Shown here piece by piece: positions 6,488 to 13,605 of a stretch of 15,382 bases of DNA (position 1 is the stretch's first letter; every line of letters begins with the position of its first letter). The notes beneath the pieces are model-generated. The model did no database searches and had not been told where the DNA came from. It saw only the letters and a program-made list of their open reading frames with translations. A program made the translations under genes and the position numbers. The stretch covers positions 1-15,382 of the forward strand of contig CALFEY010000419.1 in NCBI GenBank assembly GCA_937958295.1, in the 5' to 3' direction. Source of the DNA: an uncultured Pseudomonadota bacterium. GTDB taxonomy: Bacteria; Pseudomonadota; Gammaproteobacteria; Burkholderiales; Casimicrobiaceae.

Positions 6488-7007
6488 GCTTCGTGAAGAA
6501 CATGGAGGAAAGCCCGTGGAACCCGATGACCCGCCCGACTTCCCAGAACGCGAAGAACGGAACGAAGGCCAGGATCAGCATCAGCGCGCGCGCCGTCAGC
6601 TCGTATACGCCGATCGCCTCGATCTTCTCGAGGGCGCCGAGCATGCCTTCCTTGTGAATCCATGCCTCCACGAGGTGCTCTACGATGCCGAACATGAACA
6701 CCAGGACACCGAAGAGCACCGACTTGAAGATCACGGGATAGACGAGCGGGCGATCCTCCAGCCAGCGGCTGAAGCGAAAGGCCTTCGCGATGAGGATGAC
6801 CTTGGCGATGATCAGCGCCTCGACGATGGCGACGCCGTAGTTGACATAGGAGACGCCGAACTCCGCGAGGACGAGCCGGCGGTAGTTGGTGAGGGCACCG
6901 AGAAAGATCACGAGGTACAGGACGATGATCCAGTACACCTTGAACTCCTCGATCGCCCGCGCCTTGAGGTCGGCGCGTTGAGTGGCTGCCGCGTTCGTAT
7001 CGGTCAT
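6480..7007 (-). CDS. Four-TM membrane protein A, unknown family (paralogue of 9069-9593)
   Basis: The product has 175 residues. The ATG at 7007 overlaps the upstream TGA by 4 bases (ATGA), so it is probably translationally coupled to the CMD gene; a longer frame to 7073 would only read back into that gene. Hydrophobic segments lie near residues 22-40, 53-76, 88-115 and 138-160, with a charged loop AKAFRFSRWLEDRPLVYP (74-91) between the second and third. The same layout and several exact matches recur in the protein encoded at 9069-9593: RPLVY, a following K, KVILIAK versus KAVLIAD, HLVE versus HYLE, and a C-terminal RVIG followed by FF. No catalytic or transport motif is evident and I do not recognise a named family. 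Confidence 0.82.
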   Translation of the reverse strand: MTDTNAAATQRADLKARAIEEFKVYWIIVLYLVIFLGALTNYRRLVLAEFGVSYVNYGVAIVEALIIAKVILIAKAFRFSRWLEDRPLVYPVIFKSVLFGVLVFMFGIVEHLVEAWIHKEGMLGALEKIEAIGVYELTARALMLILAFVPFFAFWEVGRVIGFHGLSSMFFTKPE

Positions 7008-7729
7008 GCCCGGCGGGCTCCGGTCTGCCGGCGGGCCAGCTCGTCCGCCAGGATAGGCACCCCGAGGTTGCACGCCGCGACGCCCTGCACCACGCAGAGC
7101 TTGAGGACTTCCATGATCTCCTCGATCGTGGCGCCAGCGGCGAACGCGTTATGGATGTGCCGGCGCGTGCCGGGTGCGTACATGTGCGTGTACGAGGCGT
7201 CGAAAGCGATGCTCAAGAGCTCGACGTCCTTGGCGGACAGGAGCCCGGCGGAATAGATGCCGGCGCCCGTGGCCATGAAGGCATCGGTCCACTTCGGGTC
7301 GAGCTCGTAGAACGGGTCCCACGCGACGTTCCACTGGCCGATCGCCTTCATCTTGTCGCACGCCGGGGTGGGCTCGGCGGGCTTGGCGCTGGGCTTCACT
7401 CCCGCCGCCTTCGCTTCCTCGAGGAGGATCGGGGCGCCGAGACTGCAGGAGTGAATCGACATGACCGACGCCATCTTGAGGATCATCAGGATCTCGTCGC
7501 GCGTGGCGCCCGCGTCGAGCGCGGCCCGAATGTGGCGGCGGGTGCCGTCGGCGTTCAGGTTGGTGCACGCGGCGTTCACCGCGATGCTGATGAGGCCGAC
7601 GAGCTTGAGCGGAAGCACCCCGCTCGTCCAAGGGTCGACGGTCATCCGTGCGCACGTCTGCGCCCAAGCGAGATCCCATTCACGCAGCTGCGCGAGTGCA
7701 TCGTCCCAAGGTCCTGCTTCCGTGCTCAT
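7004..7729 (-). CDS. Two-domain carboxymuconolactone decarboxylase (CMD)-like protein
   Basis: The product has 241 residues; GGAGG four bases before the ATG at 7729 supports the start. It contains two CMD/AhpD-type all-helical repeats, at about 35-107 and 150-232. Each has a conserved core: GTRRHIRAALDAGATRDEIL with SCSLGAPIL in the first, and GTRRHIHNAFAAGATIEEIM with ACNLGVPIL in the second. Single-domain CMD proteins (about 100-140 residues) act as oligomers, and a tandem fusion would supply two protomers in one chain. The CxxC of AhpD-type peroxidase reductants is absent from both repeats; only lone cysteines occur (C55, C95, C212, C220). Redox activity is thus unlikely and a decarboxylase or lactone-type role is possible but unproven. 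The gene lies 84 bases after BKACE and overlaps the 4-TM A start by 4 bases. Confidence 0.9.
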   Translation of the reverse strand: MSTEAGPWDDALAQLREWDLAWAQTCARMTVDPWTSGVLPLKLVGLISIAVNAACTNLNADGTRRHIRAALDAGATRDEILMILKMASVMSIHSCSLGAPILLEEAKAAGVKPSAKPAEPTPACDKMKAIGQWNVAWDPFYELDPKWTDAFMATGAGIYSAGLLSAKDVELLSIAFDASYTHMYAPGTRRHIHNAFAAGATIEEIMEVLKLCVVQGVAACNLGVPILADELARRQTGARRA

Positions 7730-7774
7730 GCTTCCTCCATCGTCATTTCGTCACGCGGTACTGATGGCAGAAGA

Positions 7775-7795
7775 TGCCTGCGGTCCGCGCAGACA
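7775..7795 (-). terminator. Hairpin terminator candidate downstream of BKACE
   Basis: Read on the minus strand, TGTCTGCG pairs with CGCAGGCA (8 bp, one wobble) around a five-base CGGAC loop, starting 18 bases after the BKACE stop. A pyrimidine-rich TCTTCTG follows, a weak substitute for a T-tract. It separates BKACE from the CMD gene, so read-through between them may be only partial. Confidence 0.45.
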
Positions 7796-7813
7796 CCTTC
7801 CGCCTCGCCGGAG

Positions 7814-8926
7814 CTACAGGATGCTGACCGGGTTCGTGCGCCCGTCGCCGGCCTTCGGGAGACGACCGTCCGTTTCGTAGGTGAGAAAGCCTTTCTGGCC
7901 ATCGGCGCGGTTGGGGGGCAGACCAAGCTGTTTCAGGGTCTCTTCCACCGAGTCGTACCACTCGCCGACCTTCATGATCTTGCGGGCTTCGTCGGCGGTG
8001 GCCACCTGACGGCCGTGCTGCTCGCTCATCTTCACGGCCCACTCGACCTGCTTCACCGTTGACCAGCGCTTCTTGCGCATGTCCCAGATGTTGTCCTCGT
8101 TGCCCACCCGCACATGGCAGCCGAGGATGGTGGCGAGCGTCTGGATAGCGATGTTGCCGCGCATGCTGCTCCAGAACGTCACGCTCGATGCGCCGTGGGG
8201 CGTGCGCCGGAGCATCTCCATCCAGTCGAACGGATTGCGTCCCATCGAGCCACCGCCGTAGCCGCAGAGGGCGACGTTGAGGGGACCCATGTAGACGCCC
8301 GTCCGCACCAGGCGCTCGATGATCTCGAGCTGGTGCACATGCCCCGGCACGAAGTACGGCTGGATCTTGTTCTTGCGCAGGCGCTTGAGGTGCTCGACGT
8401 AGAACGCGGGGGTCGAGTCCACGACCATGCCGCTCCACGCGGCCGCGACCTTGGGGTCATCGAGATGCGTGCCCTTGGCGTCGTCCGGCGTGAACGCCAT
8501 CGTCACATCCCAGAGCGTCGTGCCGGTGGTGATGGTCACGAACTCCGGCCTGGGGTCGAGCTCCGTCAGCATGTGGCGGGTGTCGTAGTCGAGCCACTTC
8601 GCTTTGGCATCGGCGGTGTGCGGCGCAAAGGAGATCGATCCGCCCACCTGGATGATCATCTTGGGAACCGCCTGGCGGACGCGGCCGAGCAGTTCGTTGT
8701 ACTGATCGAAGTTGCTGGAGCCCTGGCCGGTCTTCGGGTCGCGCACGTGGAAGTGCAGCATGGTCGCGCCGGCGTTGTAGCAATCGACGGCGGCCTGCAC
8801 TTGCTGGTCGAAGCTCAAGGGGAGATCCTCGACGTCTCCCGGCAGCCACTCGGGGCCATAGGGGGCCGCGGTGATGATCGTGGGTTGCATGTTCTCGGGA
8901 AACAGCGAATCGTCGGTGAAGTACAT
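7814..8926 (-). CDS. BKACE-family (DUF849) beta-keto acid cleavage enzyme
   Basis: The product has 370 residues; AAGGAG six bases before the ATG at 8926 supports the start. It belongs to the DUF849/BKACE superfamily, zinc-dependent TIM-barrel enzymes. The founding member, 3-keto-5-aminohexanoate cleavage enzyme (Kce), condenses a beta-keto acid with acetyl-CoA to give acetoacetate and a new CoA ester. Visible signatures are TIITAAPYGPEW at the N-terminus, MLHFHVRDP with zinc-ligand candidates His58 and His60, IIQVGGS, and GCHVRVGNEDN with the probable metal-ligand Glu277. At 370 residues it is longer than typical members (about 270-310). The extra length lies around 100-165 (a loop with PRPEFVTITTGTTLWDVT) and in the C-terminal tail after about 330. 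The substrate cannot be read from sequence. It is cytosolic and lies next to the CMD gene. Confidence 0.93.
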   Translation of the reverse strand: MYFTDDSLFPENMQPTIITAAPYGPEWLPGDVEDLPLSFDQQVQAAVDCYNAGATMLHFHVRDPKTGQGSSNFDQYNELLGRVRQAVPKMIIQVGGSISFAPHTADAKAKWLDYDTRHMLTELDPRPEFVTITTGTTLWDVTMAFTPDDAKGTHLDDPKVAAAWSGMVVDSTPAFYVEHLKRLRKNKIQPYFVPGHVHQLEIIERLVRTGVYMGPLNVALCGYGGGSMGRNPFDWMEMLRRTPHGASSVTFWSSMRGNIAIQTLATILGCHVRVGNEDNIWDMRKKRWSTVKQVEWAVKMSEQHGRQVATADEARKIMKVGEWYDSVEETLKQLGLPPNRADGQKGFLTYETDGRLPKAGDGRTNPVSIL

Positions 8927-9016
8927 GGGTTTCTCCTTCTTTGGTTATCGGGGTGAATCGGTTGTCGAAGGTGCCAGCGAGTGAGGGCGGACGCGGCGGC
9001 CGGCGCGCATCACTTC

Positions 9017-9039
9017 CGCTCGAGCGAATAGAGCGAGCG
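9017..9039 (-). terminator. Weak hairpin after 4-TM protein B
   Basis: CGCTCG and CGAGCG pair over 6 bp around an 11-base loop about 30 bases after the stop of the 9069-9593 gene. No T-tract is present. It is a possible boundary between that gene and BKACE, whose start is 142 bases further on. Confidence 0.25.
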
Positions 9040-9068
9040 CATCGATGAGTAGGTCGCAGTCGGAGCTG

Positions 9069-9593
9069 TCAGAGGGGCACTCCTTCCGCAACGTCGGGAA
9101 TGGGTCCGAAAAAGATCCGGCGGACCTTGTTTTTGCCGATGACGCGGATCAACTCGCGGCTGGTGCAATACATCAAGATCAGGACGAGAAGGATGATCTG
9201 CAGCGCGAGGAAGTGCTGCCACACGAAGTGTTCGGCAAGCGATCGGTTGCCGGCGGCGATGCCACCCGCGTCGCGACTTGCGTCGTAGAGTCGCTCGAGG
9301 TAATGGAGTGCGGTGGCAATCGCGAGATAGATCGCGGTTTTCCACGCGACGTTGTAGACCAGCGGCCTGTGGGGGTACAGATTGATCCACGGCAGCATGT
9401 CCGCGATGAGCACCGCCTTGCCCAGAATTAGGGACGCCACCGCGATCTGGGCGCTGGACACCGCCTCGAGGCCGGTGCCTTTGGTCATCAGTGCCCGAAC
9501 GAGGCCGATGACGTGCAGCGCAACGAAGAAGAAGATCGTGGGCGGGAGGACCTTGAAGAACTCCTCCCGGATCTTGTGCAGCAATGTGGCCAT
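9069..9593 (-). CDS. Four-TM membrane protein B, unknown family (paralogue of 6480-7007)
   Basis: The product has 174 residues; the ATG at 9593 lies 10 bases after the preceding gene's TAG, and frames opening further upstream merely read back through that gene. Hydrophobic segments lie near residues 16-33, 46-66, 80-98 and 122-142. The loop between segments two and three carries PWINLYPHRPLVYNVAWK, matching DRPLVYPVIFK in the 6480-7007 protein. Other shared landmarks are an EFFKV/EFKVY start before the first segment, LILGKAVLIAD, HYLE after segment three, and RVIG...FF near the C-terminus. The pair are therefore diverged paralogues along their whole length. No active-site motif is visible. 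Conserved arginine, histidine and glutamate next to membrane segments could matter functionally. Confidence 0.82.
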   Translation of the reverse strand: MATLLHKIREEFFKVLPPTIFFFVALHVIGLVRALMTKGTGLEAVSSAQIAVASLILGKAVLIADMLPWINLYPHRPLVYNVAWKTAIYLAIATALHYLERLYDASRDAGGIAAGNRSLAEHFVWQHFLALQIILLVLILMYCTSRELIRVIGKNKVRRIFFGPIPDVAEGVPL

Positions 9594-9603
9594 GAGCGGC
9601 TCG

Positions 9604-10020
9604 CTACTTGGGAAACATGAACTGCACCTGGGCGCTCGCGCTCGCGCCCCACACCCGCTCGCCAGGAGCGGCGGGTGACAGGGACGCCGTGAATTGCAGG
9701 TCGCCCACGCCGTTCGTGCGCGAATCGCTTGGCGCAAGGCCCGGCTGCCAGATCACGGGCAGGATCGTCCGCGTGATGATGTTCCAGTCGGGTGACACCT
9801 CGATCGGAATCATCGGCTGGACATTGAGGCCGTTCTGCGTGCCTTTCTGCGGACCGTCGTTCAGGTTGACGTTGTCCTGGAACGGGACGCTGATGAGATT
9901 GCCCACGGGGTTCTGCGCGAGCTTCGCGAGGCCCTCCGCGGACAGCGCAGCGTGGGCGGCGCCGCAGCTAAGGCCCAGGCAGCGGGCGAGGCAGGCGCTG
10001 CGCGCGGGCGATGGCGTCAT
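9604..10020 (-). CDS. Short outer-membrane 'neuromedin U'-like transporter protein, apparently C-terminally truncated
   Basis: The product has 138 residues from the ATG at 10020, which lacks a clear Shine-Dalgarno and lies 14 bases after the lipoprotein gene's stop. A weak signal-like region (residues 1-25, ending AAHA) is followed by SAEGLAKLAQNPVGNLISVP, then NVQPMIPIEVSPDWNIITRT, ILPVIWQP and NGVGDLQFTASLSPA. This matches, by recall, the N-terminal half of a beta-barrel family often labelled neuromedin U or outer-membrane transporter, usually about 250-300 residues. Here the frame ends in FMFPK soon after the SPA motif and 4-TM B starts 10 bases later, so the remaining strands are absent. 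It may be a decayed gene or a naturally short barrel fragment. Function is unknown, and translation of the fragment is uncertain. Confidence 0.65.
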   Translation of the reverse strand: MTPSPARSACLARCLGLSCGAAHAALSAEGLAKLAQNPVGNLISVPFQDNVNLNDGPQKGTQNGLNVQPMIPIEVSPDWNIITRTILPVIWQPGLAPSDSRTNGVGDLQFTASLSPAAPGERVWGASASAQVQFMFPK

Positions 10021-10034
10021 GTCGTTCGTCTCGG

Positions 10035-10355
10035 TTACTCGCGACGACCGGCCCCGGCAAAGCAGCCGCTGCCGTCTTCGGGGCAGATGACGAGGTAGGT
10101 CCCACGCTGGTTGCATCCGCTGACGCCGATCGTGTACTCGAGGCGAGGCGTGCCGCGGAACTGCAGAACCGGCGGCACCTCTTCGCGGGAGATGACCTGC
10201 GCAGTGGCGGCGGGGCAGTTCATCTCGAAGGCGCCGCGCCGCGTGGCGATCTGCAGCGCCTGGGGCTGGGAGGCGTCCATCACCTGCTGCGTGGTCTGGC
10301 AGCCCGCGAGCATTGCGAGCAAGCCCATGGCCATCCACGTGTTCGCGCTCTTCAT
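10035..10355 (-). CDS. Four-cysteine lipoprotein of unknown function
   Basis: The product has 106 residues; the ATG at 10355 is preceded by GGGGAA. The N-terminus MKSANTWMAMGLLAMLAGC is a lipoprotein signal with lipobox LAGC, making Cys19 the lipidated residue. Gln at +2 favours outer-membrane sorting under the usual rule. The mature domain has four further cysteines, C47, C81, C91 and C98, in the pattern NCP...REEVPP...YTIGVSGCNQRGTYLVICP...GCF, suggesting two disulfides in a small beta-rich domain. A second protein with the same pattern enters the window at 15382. I do not recognise a named family. It sits between the lone receiver (35 bases upstream) and the truncated outer-membrane gene. 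Confidence 0.85.
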   Translation of the reverse strand: MKSANTWMAMGLLAMLAGCQTTQQVMDASQPQALQIATRRGAFEMNCPAATAQVISREEVPPVLQFRGTPRLEYTIGVSGCNQRGTYLVICPEDGSGCFAGAGRRE

Positions 10356-10390
10356 GTCGTGTTCCCCACTGTGACGTGTCGTAGGTCTCT

Positions 10391-10813
10391 TCAATGCGTC
10401 GCGCCTGGCGAGACGTAGCGCTCGCCGGCGAGCAGGGCGTCCACTGCCGGCAGCAAGTCGCGGGCGATCGCGCGCTTGAGCACGAGGCCGTCGGCCCCCG
10501 CGGCGAGCGCGGCACTCGCCACCGCGGGCTCGTCGTGCACGCTCAGCACCAGCACCTTCGCCGTCGGCGCGTGATGCCTGATCGACCCCAGTAGCTCTCG
10601 GATGTCGCCCCGCGCCAGCGAGATGTCCACCACCACGAGTGCCGGCGATAACCGCTGCGCGCCTTCCATCAGCGACGCGGTGTCGGCCACCATGAACACC
10701 TTGCTGAACGTCGTCTCCAGCAAGCCGCGCACACCTTCGCTGAGCCGATGGTTGCGATCGGCCAGCAGCACGCAGCGAGGCGTTTGCGCACCCACCGTCG
10801 TGGTCGTCTCCAA
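10391..10813 (-). CDS. Stand-alone response-regulator receiver protein (no output domain)
   Basis: The product has 140 residues from a TTG at 10813; a GTG at 10795 is an alternative and neither has a strong Shine-Dalgarno. The receiver fold is visible: VLLADRNHRLSEG (acidic pocket Asp19), VVVDISLA with phospho-acceptor Asp63, VLVLSVHD with Ser91 at the Thr/Ser switch, and LVLKRA with conserved Lys113. The acidic pocket has one Asp where most receivers have two adjacent acids. The chain continues through AVDALLAGERYVSP, the start of the linker that in NarL-type regulators precedes a LuxR helix-turn-helix, and then ends. It could be a phosphate sink for the adjacent kinase, a CheY-like effector or a decayed regulator. 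It lies 173 bases downstream of the full-length regulator, so it may have its own promoter. Confidence 0.8.
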   Translation of the reverse strand: METTTTVGAQTPRCVLLADRNHRLSEGVRGLLETTFSKVFMVADTASLMEGAQRLSPALVVVDISLARGDIRELLGSIRHHAPTAKVLVLSVHDEPAVASAALAAGADGLVLKRAIARDLLPAVDALLAGERYVSPGATH

Positions 10814-10986
10814 AGTCGCTTCGTGTCCGTTGCCGTATGGGAACGAAGCATCGCTTCATCGCCGACGCGCGTCACTCCGTATTTTTTCGGTGGGCACGGA
10901 CGGAAACTACGACGGACCGTGCGGTCGGTCAGATCCGGGGGCGAGAGGACGCCACGCGCGAGCGTGCGCGCGGCAACGCGGCGAGG

Positions 10987-11628
10987 CTAGGGCTCGACGA
11001 TGCCGTAGCGGATGGCGACGCGGATCAGCTCGGCGCTGCTATGCGCGCCCAGCGATTCCATGATCTGGTACTTGTGGGACTCCACGGTTCGCGACGAGAT
11101 ATTGAGGTTCTTCGCGATCTCCTTCGCCGACAGGCCATCGGCGAGCAGTCGTAGAATCTCCCGCTGGTGCGGGGTGAGCTTGGCCAGGTGATCGCCCGGC
11201 TCCCCCGGGCGGCCGTCGTCTGATTCGAACACCGCGCGGACGAGCGCGGGGCTCACGAAGGTTTCGCCGTCCAGCGCGGACCGTATCGCCTGGACGAGCT
11301 CTTCGGGAGCCGCCAGCTTCAGCACGTAGCCCGCAGCGCCGGCGCGCAAGGCGCGTTTGGCATAGCCCGCCAGGTTGTGCATCGTAAGAAAGACGACGGG
11401 AATCGCGATGCCCTGCTGCCTCAGCCGCTCCAACGCCTCGATGCCGTTCAGGACCGGCATGGAGACGTCGGCCACGATGACATCCGGGCACAGACGCTTG
11501 GCGGCTTCGACCATGGCTTCGCCGTCTGCCACCACGGCGACGAGATCGAACTCGGCGGACAGCATGCTCTTGAGGCCTTGCGCCACCACCTGGTGATCGT
11601 CGGCGACGAGAATCCGCGGTCGCGTCAT
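10987..11628 (-). CDS. NarL/FixJ-type response regulator
   Basis: The product has 213 residues. The ATG at 11628 overlaps the kinase TGA by 4 bases, so the pair is translationally coupled; an in-frame ATG at 11652 lies inside the kinase gene and is less likely. The receiver domain (about 5-118) shows Asp10-Asp11 in LVADDH, phospho-acceptor Asp54 in VADVSMP, Thr82 in VFLTMH and Lys104 in YVLKL. The LuxR-type helix-turn-helix (about 150-210) reads LTPHQREILRLLADG, SAKEIAKNLNIS and RTVESHK, a DNA-binding output. The protein should dimerise on phosphorylation and control transcription. Its targets cannot be inferred, although nearby genes are the usual first candidates. Confidence 0.95.
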   Translation of the reverse strand: MTRPRILVADDHQVVAQGLKSMLSAEFDLVAVVADGEAMVEAAKRLCPDVIVADVSMPVLNGIEALERLRQQGIAIPVVFLTMHNLAGYAKRALRAGAAGYVLKLAAPEELVQAIRSALDGETFVSPALVRAVFESDDGRPGEPGDHLAKLTPHQREILRLLADGLSAKEIAKNLNISSRTVESHKYQIMESLGAHSSAELIRVAIRYGIVEP

Positions 11629-13403
11629 GCCGACTCCGTCAGTGGCACCCACGCGGTCAAGGTCGTGCCGGCGCCGGGGCCGCTCTCGATGTCGAGCCGG
11701 CCGCCGAGCATGCGCACGCGTTCACGCATGCTCGCCAGACCGAGGCTCGCGCGCCCACGCTCTCCCGTCGCGTCGAAACCTTCCCCATCGTCCCGGACGC
11801 ACAGCGCGAGGCCTTGATCCCTGCCCGTCACGGAGACCTCGATGCTCTTCGCGCGCGCGTGGCGCTCCACGTTGCGCAATGCCTCCTGACCCACCCGAAA
11901 GAGGCACAGGGCTGTATCTGCGGGCACCTTTCTCGGCACGTCGCGACAATCGAAGCTCACCTGCAGCAAGCGTTGCCCGGCCACCCGGTCGCACTCGATC
12001 CTGAGGGCCTCGACGAGGCCGAGGTCTTCGATCACCGACGGGTGGAGGCGATAGGAGAGAGCGTGCACATCGTTGCCCAGCTCGACGAGGCCGTCTCGAA
12101 TCGAGTGCGCGGCGTCCCCCATGGCGCTGCTCTTCGTTCGCCCTTCCAGCTCCGCCGCCTCGATGGCGAGGCCCGCCAATCGCTGGGTCACGTCGTCGTG
12201 CAGCTCGCGTGCAAGGCGCCGGCGCTCGTCTTCATGGGCCGTGACGAGCCGCCCGGCCAGGCCCTCGGCTTCGCGCTCGGCCCGCTGGCGGCGCGTTCGC
12301 TGCACCAGCAGCGCCGTGATGAGCGTCGCTTGCAGAAGGAGCGCCGCCGTGATGGCCATCATGGCGGGACCGTGCTCTTTCCAGAGAGAGGGCGGCTTGA
12401 AGCGTATCTCGCTCCCCGGCGGCAGTCGGGAGGGGTCGATCTTCCACCGCTTGAGCTCCCGCCAGTCGTAGACGGGAGACTCGACCCCCGCGATGCTCAC
12501 TTGCGGTTCACCCGCCGCGCCTTTGAGGATGCGCGCCGTGGCGGCGGCCATGTGCTCGCCACTGAGTCTTTGAGAGGTGTAAGGGCCGCCCACCACACCG
12601 ATCCCAAGCTCGCTTTCGTAGATGCCGAAGATCGGGGCGTTTGCCACGGCGCGCAGGCGGAGCAGGGCATCCTGGCGCTCGTGCGGTACTCCCGCGGCAT
12701 CCGTGACCAGCAGGCCGTAGAGAATCGCCGAATCAGGCGGGAGCGTGGCCGCACGCTTCAGCATCTGCTCGAGGGAAAGCTCGTTGAACCAGATGAAGTC
12801 GATCCGACCCGTCAAAGAGGCGGTCTCCCGCCTGAGCTCGTTCAGCCAGAATTTCTCCAGATCCGTGGCCCCGATGACCACGGCGACGGTACGGGTTTCG
12901 GGCAACAGCGTCAGGATGTTCGAGACGAGTCCCGGCAGATCGACCTTGCCCATTGTGGCGGCATCGCCAGGACGCAACGGCGTGGACTTCGCGAGCCGCA
13001 CATCCAAGGCGGCGAGCACCAGTGGGGTGGCAGGAAAGAGCTGATCGCGATGCGCGAGATAGAACCGCGCGGCAGGCGGGCCCATGGTCACGACCACGTC
13101 GGGGGGCGCGCTTTCGAAGCGGGCGCGCAGATACTCGAAGAATGCCTCCTGCTCGTTGCCGGTGAGGCTACGCGCGGCATCGAGCGTGGCCTCCGAGATG
13201 ACGAGCGGCGCACCGAAGTTGCGAGCCAGCTCGTTGCGGAACACGGCCGCGATCGTGTCGTAGGGCGCGAAATCGCGACCGAAGGAATGGAGAAGCAGAA
13301 CCCGCTTGGGTGTGGCAGCCTCGGCACCGAGCGCAAAGACAAGGAGAACGAGCGCCCAGGGCCAACCTGCGCGCTCTCGCGGGCAACGAGGCGAAGTCGG
13401 CAT
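11625..13403 (-). CDS. Hybrid-sensor histidine kinase: periplasmic ABC-type binding domain plus NarX-like kinase
   Basis: The product has 592 residues from the ATG at 13403. No good Shine-Dalgarno is visible, but the start gives a signal-like segment (WPWALVLLVFALGAEA), and the frame upstream to 13586 crosses the SDR remnant. Residues about 33-320 form an ABC_sub_bind-like periplasmic sensor (RVLLLHSFGRDFAPYD, VVTMGPPAARFY, PIFGIYESELGIGVVGG). A membrane helix follows at about 342-362, then a basic linker (RTRRQRAERE). The HisKA_3 dimerisation domain has phospho-acceptor His402 in ARELHDDVTQR, and the HATPase domain shows ALRNVERHA (N box), RDDGEGFD (G1) and GLASMRERV. The sensor probably binds a small solute outside the membrane and passes phosphate to the overlapping NarL-type regulator. 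The ligand is unknown. Confidence 0.93.
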   Translation of the reverse strand: MPTSPRCPRERAGWPWALVLLVFALGAEAATPKRVLLLHSFGRDFAPYDTIAAVFRNELARNFGAPLVISEATLDAARSLTGNEQEAFFEYLRARFESAPPDVVVTMGPPAARFYLAHRDQLFPATPLVLAALDVRLAKSTPLRPGDAATMGKVDLPGLVSNILTLLPETRTVAVVIGATDLEKFWLNELRRETASLTGRIDFIWFNELSLEQMLKRAATLPPDSAILYGLLVTDAAGVPHERQDALLRLRAVANAPIFGIYESELGIGVVGGPYTSQRLSGEHMAAATARILKGAAGEPQVSIAGVESPVYDWRELKRWKIDPSRLPPGSEIRFKPPSLWKEHGPAMMAITAALLLQATLITALLVQRTRRQRAEREAEGLAGRLVTAHEDERRRLARELHDDVTQRLAGLAIEAAELEGRTKSSAMGDAAHSIRDGLVELGNDVHALSYRLHPSVIEDLGLVEALRIECDRVAGQRLLQVSFDCRDVPRKVPADTALCLFRVGQEALRNVERHARAKSIEVSVTGRDQGLALCVRDDGEGFDATGERGRASLGLASMRERVRMLGGRLDIESGPGAGTTLTAWVPLTESA

Positions 13404-13449
13404 GGCGGGGGATTGTACGTGGGGCTCCGAGACATGCGCCACCGCCGCG

Positions 13450-13605
13450 TCACCCCCGGTGGGTGTGCAGCCCGCCGCCCACGCGCACCACGTTCCCGGT
13501 GGCGAACGGCAGCCGTCCCGGCGCGAGCGCCGCAACGGTGCGGCCCACGTCGTCGGGCGTCCCCCAGGGTCGCATGGGGACGCCATGCCATTTCATCGTC
13601 AGCAG
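13450..13605 (-). pseudogene. C-terminal remnant of a short-chain dehydrogenase/reductase
   Basis: On the minus strand a stretch of about 50 codons ending in TGA reads KWHGVPMRPWGTPDDVGR, TVAALAPGRLPFATGN and VVRVGGGLH. This is the diagnostic C-terminus of SDR proteins of the (V)PMRRWG-PEDVG...ASG..PF.TGQV..VDGG type. The Rossmann nucleotide-binding region and the YxxxK catalytic part are missing; the upstream sequence to 13733 reads as unrelated arginine-rich translation. The usual Asp of VDGG is Gly here. It is thus the 3' stump of a lost gene located immediately upstream of the kinase, in the same orientation, and could leave the kinase using a promoter region created by the deletion. Confidence 0.7.

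Noticed and set aside
5730..7256. 508-codon plus-strand open frame
   Set aside because: It lies opposite the DUF2092, 4-TM A and CMD genes, all with Shine-Dalgarno starts and recognisable motifs. The translation is rich in Asp, Glu, Arg and His with no domain pattern.
10840..10870. GAAGC-ATC-GCTTC hairpin near the lone-receiver leader
   Set aside because: A five-base stem with a three-base loop is weak and expected by chance at this GC content; no aptamer-like conserved elements surround it.
10951..10970. CACGC-GCGA-GCGTG hairpin after the NarL-type regulator
   Set aside because: The stem is only five base pairs with no T-tract on the minus strand; too weak to call as a terminator.
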